From Micromonospora matsumotoense (GTDB lineage Bacteria; Actinomycetota; Actinomycetes; Mycobacteriales; Micromonosporaceae): a stretch of DNA of 37,703 nucleotides. Within the stretch, counting starts at the first letter, position 1. The number at the start of each line of letters is the position of its first letter. The notes beneath the pieces are model-generated. The model saw only the letters and a list, made by a program, of their open reading frames with translations. It did not search any database and was not told where the DNA came from. Shown one piece after another: positions 15,798-26,526 of this stretch. The DNA lies in the NCBI RefSeq assembly GCF_900091525.1, contig NZ_FMCU01000036.1, forward strand, positions 1 through 37,703, read 5' to 3'. The translations under genes and the position numbers were made by a program.

Positions 15798-18217
15798 TGC
15801 TGCGCCGATTCACCCCGGTCCTGCTCACCCTGATCGTGGTGGCGCTCGGCGTCACCGCGTTGGCCGCCCGCCCCGACACCAGTGCGCCCCGGCGTACCGC
15901 CGACTACGTGGTCCTCGCCGGGGTGGCCGGGCTGCGCTGGTCCGACGTCGACCCGCAGACCACCCCGACCCTGTGGCGGATGGCCCAGCAGGGTTCCATC
16001 GGCTCGCTGTCCACCCGCTCCGCGCACCGCCCCACCTGCCCGGTGGACGGGTGGCTCACCCTCGGCGCGGGCAGCTACGCCGGCTGGAACGGCAGCCGCC
16101 AGCCGGGCGGCTGCCCACCTGCCGGGGTGACCGTCGAGCAGCCCGACGGGATCGGCGCCAACCTGCCCGACCAGGAGGGTGTGGTCGCCTACAACGCCGA
16201 CCGGCAGCCCTGGGGCACGGTGCCCGGTTCGCTGTCGGAGTCGGTGCGCTGCTCGGTGGCGGTCGGCCCGGGTGCCGCCGTCGCCGCCGCCCGTCCCTTC
16301 GGCCGCGTCGACCGGTACGCCCCGGCGCTGCCGGCCGACCCGGCGGGGCTGCTCGGCTCCTGCGTGCTGAGCATCGTCGACCTGGGCGCGGTCAGCGGCA
16401 CCGACCCGGCGGACCGGCGGGCGGACGCCCGGCGCGCCGACGAGGCGCTGGCGAAGGTGCTCGCCGCCCGGCCGCAACGGTCGCTGGTGCTGGTCGCCGG
16501 GGTGTCCGACACCGAGTCGCCGGCCCGGCTGCACGTCGTCGTCGCCGACGGTCCGGGCTGGGAACACGGCTGGCTCACCTCCGCCAGCACCGGTCGGGAG
16601 GGCTACCTGCAACTGGTCGACCTGGCGCCGACCGCATTGATCGCGCTGGGCCGGCCGATGCCGGAGCGGCTCTTCCTCGGTCGGCCCGCGGTGAAGGTCG
16701 ACGGTCGCCCCGACGACCTGGCCACCGCGATCAGCGCGCCGGCCGACGCCGACCGGGAGGCCGCCGCCCAGCGGTCCGTGGCCGGCTGGTTCTTCGCGCT
16801 GCTCGCCGCCGCGCAGGTCGTGCTGGCCATCGCGGTGCTGCCGCTGCTGCGCCGGGCCCGCCGGCTGGCCGGACCGCACAGTCCGCCGCCGGTGTCCCGC
16901 CGGATCGTGGCGACCGTGGAGTTGCTGCTGGTCGCCGTCGCCCTGGCGGTGCCCGCCGCGCTGCTCGCCGACGCGGTGCCGTGGTGGCGGGGCGAGCACG
17001 CCGGTGCGTACTTCGCCCTGGTGACGGTCGCGCTGATCGTCGGCGGCACCGCCCTGGTCCGGTTCGCCCCCGGCCACGACCGCACCCTCGGCCCGCTCGG
17101 GGCGGTCGCCGGCCTGGCCACCCTGGTGGTCGGCGCGGACGTGCTCAGTGGTGCCCGGTTGCAGCTCAACGGGGTGGTCGGCTACTCCGCGCTGGAGGGT
17201 GGCCGGTTCTCCGGCCTCGGCACGGTGGGGCTGGGGGTGTTTCTCGCCGGTTCGCTGCTCAGCGCCGGTTGGCTCGCCCAGCGGGTCCGCCGGCAGTGGC
17301 GGCCGATGGTGGTCGTCGCGGTGGGCGGGCTGGCCGTGGTGGTGATCGGCAGCCCCTACCTGGGTGCGGACTCGATCGGCGCGATCGCGTTGACCGCCGG
17401 GGTGGCGGTGGCCGCCGCGATCAGCACCGGCGGCTGGCTGACCATCAGCCGGCTGGTCTGGGCGACCATGGCCGGGTTGGCGCTGACCATCGGCTTCGCG
17501 GTGGTGGACCTGCGCCGGCCGGTGGAGGAGCGGGGGGCGTTGGGTCGGTTCCTGACCGCCCTGGGCGAGGGCACCGGCGGGCTGACCGTGCACCGGTCCA
17601 GCACGGCGAACTTCCAGACGCTGGTGAACAGCCCGCTGACGGTGCTGGCGGTGGTCGGCCTGTTGCTGGTCTGGTTCGCGTTGCTCCAGCCGTGGGGTGG
17701 GCTGATGCGGTTGTTCGGCATCTACCCGGCGATCCGGGCGGCGCTGGCCGGCACGGCCCTGGCGGCGGTCATCGCCGGGCTGTTGGGTGGTGCCGCGCTG
17801 GACGTGGCCGGGGCGGCCGCGGCGCTGGTGGTGCCGATGGCGGCGCTGGCCTCGCTGCGGGTGCTCGACCACTCCACCGACCGCACCCTGCCCGGTACGG
17901 GCAATCCCCGCCCGGGTGGCCTGGATGGTCCGCCCGGCGGTGCCCCGCCCGACGACGCCCCCGACGGGGGACGGCCCGACGACGGTGGGGAAGCCCGCGC
18001 GGTGGACGGGGACGCCCCGACCACGGGGGCGGGGGAGCCGTCCGACGGCCCCCGGGCGGGCGGCCCGGACGAGGGCGGTGCCGACGGTACGGACGACGCC
18101 GGGGCCCGGCCGGCGGGGCGGGACGCGGCGAAGGTGCCCGCGGCGCGTACCCCCGGGGCGGTGGAGTCGGCCCGGTCCGGGGCGGTGGCCGGCCGGTCCG
18201 ACGCCGGGGCGCGATAG
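15797..18217 (+). CDS. Large membrane protein with alkaline-phosphatase-like extracytoplasmic domain
   Basis: An 806-aa protein; ATG 15797 shares a base with the preceding TGA (TGATG). Residues 5-25 form a signal anchor (FTPVLLTLIVVALGVTALAA). Residues about 35-320 lie outside; DYVVLAGVAGLRWSDVD, TPTLWRMAQQGSIGSLSTR and VLVAGVSDTESPARLHVVV followed by LQLVDLAPTALIALG resemble the alkaline-phosphatase/sulfatase fold (the LQLVDLAPT block is typical). The usual metal-binding Asp/His set is not obviously complete. About ten membrane spans follow (residues about 328-690), then an acidic Gly/Pro/Asp-rich tail of about 110 aa that looks disordered. Its place at the end of the module suggests transfer or trimming of a surface glycan. 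Function unproven. Confidence 0.8.
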   Translation: MLRRFTPVLLTLIVVALGVTALAARPDTSAPRRTADYVVLAGVAGLRWSDVDPQTTPTLWRMAQQGSIGSLSTRSAHRPTCPVDGWLTLGAGSYAGWNGSRQPGGCPPAGVTVEQPDGIGANLPDQEGVVAYNADRQPWGTVPGSLSESVRCSVAVGPGAAVAAARPFGRVDRYAPALPADPAGLLGSCVLSIVDLGAVSGTDPADRRADARRADEALAKVLAARPQRSLVLVAGVSDTESPARLHVVVADGPGWEHGWLTSASTGREGYLQLVDLAPTALIALGRPMPERLFLGRPAVKVDGRPDDLATAISAPADADREAAAQRSVAGWFFALLAAAQVVLAIAVLPLLRRARRLAGPHSPPPVSRRIVATVELLLVAVALAVPAALLADAVPWWRGEHAGAYFALVTVALIVGGTALVRFAPGHDRTLGPLGAVAGLATLVVGADVLSGARLQLNGVVGYSALEGGRFSGLGTVGLGVFLAGSLLSAGWLAQRVRRQWRPMVVVAVGGLAVVVIGSPYLGADSIGAIALTAGVAVAAAISTGGWLTISRLVWATMAGLALTIGFAVVDLRRPVEERGALGRFLTALGEGTGGLTVHRSSTANFQTLVNSPLTVLAVVGLLLVWFALLQPWGGLMRLFGIYPAIRAALAGTALAAVIAGLLGGAALDVAGAAAALVVPMAALASLRVLDHSTDRTLPGTGNPRPGGLDGPPGGAPPDDAPDGGRPDDGGEARAVDGDAPTTGAGEPSDGPRAGGPDEGGADGTDDAGARPAGRDAAKVPAARTPGAVESARSGAVAGRSDAGAR

Positions 18218-18346
18218 CCCGAGGTCGGGTGCGACGCCAGGTGGCCCCGGAGGAGGTGTTACCGTGGAATCCCGTGGATCGCGTGATCACTTTGCTGATC
18301 GGCACGGCGGTTCGCACGACCGCTACGGACGACACGGGAGCAGGCC

Positions 18347-20139
<1,793 letters not shown>

Positions 20140-20143
<4 letters not shown>

Positions 20144-20745
20144 GCGCCGCCGAGCACCGTTACGAGCTGCGCTCCCGGGTCGAGCGGTACGCCGGGCGGA
20201 TCTTCACCGTGGTCACCGACGAGGTGAGCATGCCCGGCGGGGGCACCGCCACCCGCGACTACGCCCGGCACGTCGGCGCGGTCGCCGTGGTCGCCCTCGA
20301 CGACGCCGGTCAGGTGGTGCTGGTGCGGCAGTACCGGCAGCCGGTCGGGCGGCACCTGTGGGAGCTGCCCGCCGGGCTGATGGACGTCGACGGCGAGGAC
20401 CTGCCGGTGGCCGCCGCCCGGGAGTTGGCCGAGGAGGCCGACCTGACCGCCGGCCGGTGGGACCTGCTGGTCGACGTGCACACCTCGCCGGGGTTCTCCG
20501 ACGAGGTGGTCCGGGTGTTCCTGGCCCGGGAGTTGGCCGAGGTGCCCGTCGGGCAGCGGCACGAGCGGCACGACGAGGAGGCCGACCTGCAGATCGTCCG
20601 GATCGACCTGGACGAGGCGGTCGGCATGGTGCTGGCCGGGGAGGTCACCAACGGTCCGTGCGTGGCCGGCCTGCTGGCCGCCGCCCGGGCCCGCGACGCC
20701 GGCTGGTCGGCGCTGCGCCGGGCCGACACCCCCCTGCACCGCTGA
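20140..20745 (+). CDS. Nudix hydrolase, ADP-ribose pyrophosphatase-like
   Basis: A 201-aa protein; GTG 20140 overlaps the pyrG stop (GTGA). The core is VLVRQYRQPVGRHLWELPAG, then a Nudix box reading G-LMDVDG-E-DLPVAAA-RELAEEADL. Compared with GX5EX7REUXEEXGU it has one extra residue after the first Gly and Asp in place of the last Gly; the catalytic REXXEE is intact. The QYRQPVG and LPAG signature and the position after pyrG match the Rv1700-type ADP-ribose pyrophosphatase. Substrate by homology. Confidence 0.9.
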
Positions 20746-20758
20746 TCCGGTACGCCGA

Positions 20759-20791
20759 CAGGGGCCGCCGCGGTACGCCGCGCGGCCCCTG
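20759..20791 (+). terminator. Terminator hairpin after Nudix gene
   Basis: CAGGGGCCGC (20759-20768) pairs perfectly with GCGGCCCCTG (20782-20791) around a 13-nt GC-rich loop that can itself fold. It lies 14 bases after the Nudix stop and separates the pyrG-Nudix unit from ald. Confidence 0.7.
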
Positions 20792-20820
20792 CGCCGTCCC
20801 CCCAGCCGGCCAGCAGGCAC

Positions 20821-20888
20821 GGTGCCGGCCGGCGGGCGTGCACCCCCGCACGGCGCGGTGCCGGCCGGTGCCCGCACCCCCGCTGGCG
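20821..20888. repeat. Two tandem GC-rich direct repeats
   Basis: GGTGCCGGCCGGCGGGCGTGC (20821 on) and GGTGCCGGCCGGTGCCCGC (20857 on) begin two adjacent copies of about 36 and 32 nt that both continue with ACCCCCGC. A third partial GGTGCG follows at 20889. They lie in the 425-nt gap between the Nudix gene and ald. No reading frame in the gap is convincing. Role unknown. Confidence 0.55.
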
Positions 20889-20999
20889 CGGTGCGTCACG
20901 CCGTCGGGACACGATGCGCCCGCGGGCGTTCCCGTCCGGCGGGTGGCGCCGTCCGGTGCGACCATGGGGGATACGCCGAACGGCAGGCCGGCGCGGTAT

Positions 21000-21018
21000 G
21001 CCTGACACATCGTCAGGC
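21000..21018. promoter_or_regulatory. Palindrome upstream of ald, possible operator
   Basis: GCCTGAC (21000-21006) and GTCAGGC (21012-21018) are perfect inverted arms around ACATC, about 150 bases before the ald start. A -10-like TAGACT lies at 21071-21076, downstream of it. In mycobacteria ald is controlled by the Lrp-type regulator AldR; whether this dyad is such a site is a guess. Confidence 0.3.
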
Positions 21019-21170
21019 GCGACGGACACCGGTTGTCACTGTGCCGCCCGTCGGAGCAGGACGGCCCGCCTAGACTGCCGCCGGCGGGACCGGTGGACCG
21101 CGTCGGCAACGGAGCCGGCGGGGCACCGCGCAGTCCGGGGTGCGGCACCCCGGAGAAGGGTGTCTGCATC

Positions 21171-22286
21171 GTGAAGGTCGGAATCCCACGCGAGGTCAAG
21201 AACCACGAGTACCGCGTGGCGATCACGCCGGCGGGCGTCAACGAGTTCGTCCGCCACGGTCACCAGGTCTTCGTCGAGGCCGGCGCCGGCATCGGGTCCA
21301 GCCTCACCGACGACGAGTTCGTCGCCGCCGGGGCCACCATCCTCGACACCGCCGACGAGGTGTGGGACACCGCCGAGCTGGTGCTCAAGGTCAAGGAACC
21401 GGTCGCCGAGGAGCACCACCGGATGCGCGCCGGGCAGGTGCTCTTCACCTACCTGCACCTGGCCGCCTCCAAGGAGTGCACCGACGCGCTGGTCGACCGG
21501 AACGTCACCGGCATCGCGTACGAGACCGTGGAGCTGCCCGACCGGTCGCTGCCGCTGCTCGCCCCGATGTCCGAGGTGGCCGGCCGGCTCGCCCCGCAGG
21601 TCGGCGCGTACCACCTGCAGCGGCAGGGGGGTGGCCGGGGCATCCTGATGGGTGGCGTCTCCGGGGTGTACGCGGCGAAGACCGTGGTCATCGGCGCGGG
21701 CGTGTCCGGGATGAACGCCGCCGCCATCGCGCTGGGCCTGCAGGCCGAGGTGCTCCTGCTGGACATGAACGTGGCCCGGTTGCGGCAGGCCGACGCCATC
21801 TACCGGGGCCACCTGCAGACGGTCGCGTCCAACGCGTACGAGATCGAGCGGGCGGTGCTCGACGCGGACCTGGTCATCGGCGCGGTCCTCGTCCCGGGCG
21901 CGAAGGCCCCGACGTTGATCTCCAACGAGCTGGTGTCCCGGATGAAGCCGGGCAGTGTGCTGGTGGACATCTCCATCGACCAGGGTGGCTGCTTCGAGGA
22001 CTCCCGCCCCACCACGCACGCCGAGCCGACCTACCAGGTGCACAACTCGATCTTCTACTGCGTGGCGAACATGCCCGGCGCGGTGCCGCACACCAGCACC
22101 TACGCGCTGACCAACGTCACCCTGCCGTACGCCCTGGAGCTGGCCAACCAGGGCTGGCGTGACGCGCTGCGCCGCGATCCCGCCCTGGCGCTGGGACTGA
22201 ACACCCACGACGGTCGGGTGGTCTACGGCCCGGTCGCCGAGGCGCACGGCATGGCCACCCTCCCGCTGGCCGAGGTGCTGGCCTGA
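21171..22286 (+). CDS. ald: Alanine dehydrogenase
   Basis: A 371-aa enzyme, NAD-dependent, interconverting alanine with pyruvate and ammonia. GTG 21171 follows GGAGAAGGG and gives the standard N-terminus KVGIPREVKNHEYRVAITPAG. Visible features are the substrate-site Lys in VLKVKEP (about residue 74), YLHLAAS with the catalytic His, LAPMSEVAGRLAPQVGA, the Rossmann VVIGAGVSGMNAA near residue 173, and VDISIDQGGCFEDS near residue 268. It stands alone between a terminator and xerD. In mycobacteria ald sits elsewhere, so this is a lineage-specific position. Confidence 0.95.
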   Translation: MKVGIPREVKNHEYRVAITPAGVNEFVRHGHQVFVEAGAGIGSSLTDDEFVAAGATILDTADEVWDTAELVLKVKEPVAEEHHRMRAGQVLFTYLHLAASKECTDALVDRNVTGIAYETVELPDRSLPLLAPMSEVAGRLAPQVGAYHLQRQGGGRGILMGGVSGVYAAKTVVIGAGVSGMNAAAIALGLQAEVLLLDMNVARLRQADAIYRGHLQTVASNAYEIERAVLDADLVIGAVLVPGAKAPTLISNELVSRMKPGSVLVDISIDQGGCFEDSRPTTHAEPTYQVHNSIFYCVANMPGAVPHTSTYALTNVTLPYALELANQGWRDALRRDPALALGLNTHDGRVVYGPVAEAHGMATLPLAEVLA

Positions 22287-22318
22287 CCGGTCAGCCGCCG
22301 GGCGCGGCACCGGAGCAG

Positions 22319-23371
22319 GTGCACCCCGCCGGACCCGGGCCGGCATCCGGCGGGGTGCCCGGCAGCGCAGGCGACGGGGTCGGCGCGGGTGGCGAACCCG
22401 CGCCGGCCCTGCGCCGTGTGGTGCGCGGCTATCTCGACCACCTCACCGTCGAGCGGGGGCTGTCGGCGAACACCCTCACCTCGTACCGTCGGGATCTGGA
22501 GCGGTATCTGGGCACCCTGGCCGCCGCCGGGGTGACCGACCTGGCGTCGGTCGGCACCGGGCAGGTCGAGGCGCACCTGGCCCGGCTGCGCGCCGGCGAC
22601 GACGACCACCCGCCGCTGGCGGTGACCTCGGCCGCGCGGGCCGCCTCCGCCGTGCGCGGGCTGCACCGGTTCGCCGTCCGGGAGGGGCTGTCCGGTGCGG
22701 ACCCCAGCCGGGACGTCCGCCCGCCGGTCGCGGCCCGCCGGTTGCCCCGGGCGTTGCCGGTCGACGACGTGACCCGGCTGCTGGAGACCGCCGGCCCGGT
22801 CACCGCCACCGGCGACGGGGCGGCGCTGGCCCTGCGCGACCGGGCGCTGCTGGAGTTCCTCTACGGCACCGGCGCGCGGATCTCCGAGGCGGTCGGCGCC
22901 GCCATCGACGACCTGGACGTCGCCGAGGGCACCGCCCTGCTGCGCGGCAAGGGCGGCCGGACCCGCCTGGTGCCGATCGGTGGGTACGCCGTCGAGGCGC
23001 TGCGGGCCTTCCTGGTGCGGGCCCGGCCGGGCCTGGTCGCCGCCGGCCGGGGCACCCCGACGGTGTTCGTCAACGCCCGGGGCGGGCCGTTGACCCGGCA
23101 GGGCGCGTGGACCGTGCTGCGGCGGGCCGCGCGGCGGGCGGGGCTGCCGGTGGACGGGCCGCACGCGGTCTCCCCGCACACCCTGCGCCACTCGTACGCC
23201 ACCCACCTGCTCGACGGCGGCGCGGACGTGCGGGTGGTGCAGGAACTGCTCGGCCACGCCTCGGTCACCACCACCCAGGTGTACACGTTGGTCACCGTGG
23301 AACGGCTGCGCGAGGTGTACGCCACCACGCACCCCCGGGCCCGGGACGCGAACCCGCCGTCGGGCCGCTGA
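22319..23371 (+). CDS. xerD: Tyrosine recombinase XerD
   Basis: A protein of up to 350 aa that resolves chromosome dimers at dif with its partner XerC and FtsK. The N-terminal core-binding domain begins at VRGYLDHLTVERGLSANTL. The catalytic domain has Arg in GTGARISEAVG, Lys in LRGKGGRTRLVP, the HXXR box HTLRHSYATHLL, His in LLGHASVTTTQ and the nucleophile Tyr in TQVYTLV. The start is uncertain: GTG 22319 adds about 35 Gly/Pro residues and has poorly spaced Shine-Dalgarno sequence; GTG 22355 is another option. Position next to the parA-scpAB block is conserved in actinobacteria. Confidence 0.93.
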   Translation: MHPAGPGPASGGVPGSAGDGVGAGGEPAPALRRVVRGYLDHLTVERGLSANTLTSYRRDLERYLGTLAAAGVTDLASVGTGQVEAHLARLRAGDDDHPPLAVTSAARAASAVRGLHRFAVREGLSGADPSRDVRPPVAARRLPRALPVDDVTRLLETAGPVTATGDGAALALRDRALLEFLYGTGARISEAVGAAIDDLDVAEGTALLRGKGGRTRLVPIGGYAVEALRAFLVRARPGLVAAGRGTPTVFVNARGGPLTRQGAWTVLRRAARRAGLPVDGPHAVSPHTLRHSYATHLLDGGADVRVVQELLGHASVTTTQVYTLVTVERLREVYATTHPRARDANPPSGR

Positions 23372-23543
23372 CCGGCCGGTACGCCCGACACGCCGGACCG
23401 GTGCCGAACGCGCTGGTCGTCGGTGGCGTAGAGTCGGCATCGGCGCGGACCTCCTGGAACGACAACCGGGGTGCGCAGCGGCGCCGCGAAGGACGTCGGA
23501 CAGCTCCGATGCCGGGTGGTCGTCGGGAGGGGGCAGCGAGGAC

Positions 23544-24467
23544 ATGGCTGGCAACGGTGATCGTGCCGACGCCTGGACGTCGGAGCTCCGTGAGCAGCAG
23601 GCGTCGCTCGGCGCCGACCTGGGCCCGGCCGACCCGGCCGCCTACACGATGCGCAAGCCGATCCCCGAGCCGATGCCCACCGACCGGCACGGGCCGGCCC
23701 GGATCATCGCGATGGCCAACCAGAAGGGTGGCGTGGGTAAGACCACCACCACCATCAACCTGGGCGCGGCGCTGGCCGAGTACGGCCGCAAGGTGCTGCT
23801 GGTCGACTTCGACCCGCAGGGCGCGCTGTCGGTGGGGCTGGGGGTCAACCCGCACAACCTCGACCTGTCGGTCTACAACCTGCTGATGCAGGACGACGTG
23901 ATGGCCGAGGACGTCCTGATCAAGACGGACGTGGCCGGCCTGCACATCCTGCCCGCCAACATCGACCTCTCCGCCGCCGAGATACAGCTGGTCAACGAGG
24001 TCGCCCGGGAGATGGCCCTGGCCCGGGTGCTGCGCAACGTGCGCAAGGAGTACGACTACATCCTGATCGACTGCCAGCCCTCGCTGGGCCTGCTGGCGAT
24101 CAACGCGTTGACGGTCGCGCACGGGGTGCTCATCCCGCTCGAATGCGAGTTCTTCAGCCTGCGCGGGGTGGCGCTGCTGCTGGACACCATCGACAAGGTC
24201 CGCGAGCGGCTCAACTTCGACCTGGAACTCGAAGGCATCCTCGCGACCATGTACGACAGCCGCACCACCCACTGCCGGCAGGTGCTCCAGCGGGTGGTCG
24301 AGGCGTTCGGCGACAAGGTCTACCAGACCGTCATCACCAAGACGGTGAAGTTCCCCGAGTCCACGGTGGCCGGTGCGCCGATCACCACCCTCGACCCGGC
24401 CTCCTCGGGCGCACGCAACTACCGGCAGTTGGCCCGTGAGGTGATCGCGGCCCAGGCCGACCGGTAG
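23544..24467 (+). CDS. ParA/Soj-family ATPase of the scpAB locus
   Basis: A 307-aa protein from ATG 23544 with GGGAGG upstream. After about 55 variable residues comes the deviant Walker A NQKGGVGKTTTTINLGAAL, then VDFDPQGALSVGLG, DYILIDCQPSLGLLAINAL (Walker B) and a conserved C-terminal helix. No parB is adjacent, and the gene lies upstream of scpA/scpB as in Rv1708, so it is the condensin-associated paralogue and not the origin-partition ParA. Exact role unknown. The 172-nt upstream gap holds a -10-like TAGAGT (23429-23434) and no gene. Confidence 0.92.
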   Translation: MAGNGDRADAWTSELREQQASLGADLGPADPAAYTMRKPIPEPMPTDRHGPARIIAMANQKGGVGKTTTTINLGAALAEYGRKVLLVDFDPQGALSVGLGVNPHNLDLSVYNLLMQDDVMAEDVLIKTDVAGLHILPANIDLSAAEIQLVNEVAREMALARVLRNVRKEYDYILIDCQPSLGLLAINALTVAHGVLIPLECEFFSLRGVALLLDTIDKVRERLNFDLELEGILATMYDSRTTHCRQVLQRVVEAFGDKVYQTVITKTVKFPESTVAGAPITTLDPASSGARNYRQLAREVIAAQADR

Positions 24468-24535
24468 GGGCCGGGGTTGCGTCCCCGGGGCACCACCGGA
24501 GTGTCCCGGACGGCGACGACCTCCATGCCCGGGGC

Positions 24536-25525
24536 GTGGACTACGGTCGTCCGGTGACCGCGCCACCGCTGGACCCGACGACCACCCCGGAGCAGCAGTC
24601 CGTGCTGACCGCCGAGGTGGCCGGCGAGAAGGCGGCCGATCCGGCGGGCGGGCAGAGCGCCGGCTTCACCGTCCGGCTGGCGAACTTCACCGGCCCGTTC
24701 GACCTGCTGCTGCAACTGATCAGCAAGCACAAGCTGGACGTCACCGAGGTGGCCCTGCACACCGTCACCGACGAGTTCATCTCCTACATCCGGGCCATGG
24801 GTGACGAGTGGGACCTCGACGAGACCAGCGAGTTCCTGCTCATCGCCGCCACCCTGCTCGACCTCAAGGCGGCCCGGCTGCTGCCCTCGGCCGAGGTGGA
24901 GAACGAGGAGGACCTCGCCCTGCTGGAGGCGCGGGACCTGCTGTTCGCCCGACTGTTGCAGTACAAGGCGTACAAGGAGGCGGCGGCGCACATCGCCGAA
25001 CTGGAGGCGGTCGGCGGGCGACGCTACCCCCGCGCGGTCACCCTGGAGGCCCGCTACGCCGACGCCCTGCCCGACCTGGTGCTCGGTGTCGGCCCCGAGC
25101 GGCTGCTGAGGCTGGCGGTCCGGGCGATGACCCCGAAGCCGGTGCCCGAGGTCTCCATCGCGCACGTGCACCTGGTCCGGGTCAGCGTCCGGGAGCACGC
25201 GACGATCCTCGCCGAACGGCTGCGCCGGGCCGGCACCGCCACCTTCACCCTGCTCTGCGCGGACTGCGAGATCACCCTGGAGGTGGTGGCCCGCTTCCTG
25301 GCGCTGCTGGAGCTCTACCGGGAGGGGCTGGTCGCCTTCGTCCAGGAGGAGGCCCTGGAGGAGCTGACCGTACGCTGGACCGGCCCCGCCGACGGCGACG
25401 CCGACCTGCACGTCGACGAGTACGCCGGCACCCCCGCCGACCCCGACGAGACCGGTCCCGTCCCGGGCGGACCCGCCGTGTCCGCCGACCCGGCGGGCGA
25501 AACCGCGACGACGCAGGAGACGTGA
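24536..25525 (+). CDS. scpA: Segregation and condensation protein A (kleisin)
   Basis: A 329-aa protein. It contains FTVRLANFTGPFDLLLQLISKHKLDVTEVAL (residues about 43-73, the SMC-binding N-terminal helix region), SEFLLIAATLLDLKAARLLP and a C-terminal winged-helix part (FTLLCADCEITLEVVARFLALLELYREGLV). ScpA bridges SMC heads together with ScpB. The start is GTG 24536 or GTG 24554; both precede the conserved domain. A short hairpin CCGGGG/CCCCGG (24471-24488) after the ParA gene may be a weak terminator. The C-terminal 50 residues are acidic and Pro-rich. Confidence 0.94.
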   Translation: MDYGRPVTAPPLDPTTTPEQQSVLTAEVAGEKAADPAGGQSAGFTVRLANFTGPFDLLLQLISKHKLDVTEVALHTVTDEFISYIRAMGDEWDLDETSEFLLIAATLLDLKAARLLPSAEVENEEDLALLEARDLLFARLLQYKAYKEAAAHIAELEAVGGRRYPRAVTLEARYADALPDLVLGVGPERLLRLAVRAMTPKPVPEVSIAHVHLVRVSVREHATILAERLRRAGTATFTLLCADCEITLEVVARFLALLELYREGLVAFVQEEALEELTVRWTGPADGDADLHVDEYAGTPADPDETGPVPGGPAVSADPAGETATTQET

Positions 25526-26526
25526 TGAGCGACGAGGAGCGCCAGGACTCCCTGGCCGATCAGGCGGCCGCCTGGGTCCCGCCGTGGGAACGCCCCGCCG
25601 CCCGGCAGGCTCCCGCTCCCGTCCCGACCGACTCCGGGACCGCGGACACCTCGGGAACGGCACCCGACCACGACCTCCCCGATCCGGTCGTAGCGGGGTC
25701 CCCGCCGGGCGATGACGACAGCGCCACCCCGGTGCCGCCCGGCGAACTGCCGGCGGACGCCGGGCCCGCTGACCCGGGCGACACCCCGGCCGATGCGGCA
25801 CCCGACGAACCGGGGACGCCGGTGGACCCGGGTGGGCCGGTGGCGGCGGCCGGGACCGGGGCGGGTGCAGCCGGCGTCGGCCCCGACCCGGCGGGGGAGC
25901 GGGACGCGGCGGGCGTACCGAAGCGGCGGCCGGCGGGGCGGCGGCGGGCCACCGTCGTGCCGGAGCCGGCACCCGAGCTGGACGACGCGGAGCTGCGGGG
26001 CGCGTTGGAGGCCATCCTGCTGGTGGTCGACGAACCGGTCAGCGAGCTGGTGCTGGCCCAGGTGCTGGAGCAGTCACCGGAGCGGATCGGGCCGGTGCTC
26101 GACGACATCGCCGCCGGCTACACCGCCGCCGGGCACGGCTTCGAGCTGCGCCGGGCGGCCGGTGGCTGGCGGCTCTACACCCGGCCGGAATACGCCACCC
26201 ACGTGGAGCGGTTCGTCCTGGACGGGCAGTCGGTACGGTTGACCCAGGCCGCCCTGGAGACGCTCGCGGTGATCGCCTACAAGCAGCCGGTGACCCGGGG
26301 ACGGGTCTCGGCCATCCGGGGTGTGAACTGTGACGGGGTGCTCCGTACCCTGGTCTCCCGAGGGTTGGTCGAGGAGTGCGGCGCCGAACCGGACAGTGGG
26401 GCGTTCCTCTTCCGGACCACCACGATGTTCCTGGAGAAGCTGGGCCTGGACTCGGTCGCCGACCTGCCCCCGCTCGCCCCGTTCCTCCCCGACGACGTAG
26501 AAGAGCTTGCCGATGCCACGCGATGA
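25525..26526 (+). CDS. scpB: Segregation and condensation protein B
   Basis: A 333-aa protein; ATG 25525 shares its A with the scpA stop, with CAGGAGA upstream. Residues 1-150 are a long Pro/Ala/Asp-rich, probably disordered extension not found in short ScpB proteins. The conserved tandem winged-helix core starts at LDDAELRGALEAILLVVDEPVS and includes RLYTRPEYATHVERFVL, LTQAALETLAVIAYKQPVTRG and IRGVNCDGVLRTLVSRGLVEE. It forms a dimer binding ScpA in the SMC condensin. Confidence 0.94.
   Translation: MSDEERQDSLADQAAAWVPPWERPAARQAPAPVPTDSGTADTSGTAPDHDLPDPVVAGSPPGDDDSATPVPPGELPADAGPADPGDTPADAAPDEPGTPVDPGGPVAAAGTGAGAAGVGPDPAGERDAAGVPKRRPAGRRRATVVPEPAPELDDAELRGALEAILLVVDEPVSELVLAQVLEQSPERIGPVLDDIAAGYTAAGHGFELRRAAGGWRLYTRPEYATHVERFVLDGQSVRLTQAALETLAVIAYKQPVTRGRVSAIRGVNCDGVLRTLVSRGLVEECGAEPDSGAFLFRTTTMFLEKLGLDSVADLPPLAPFLPDDVEELADATR

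Noticed and set aside
18218..18346. Riboswitch or CTP-attenuator leader for pyrG
   Set aside because: The gap is short and shows neither a clear terminator/antiterminator pair nor an initial GGGC-type slippage start.
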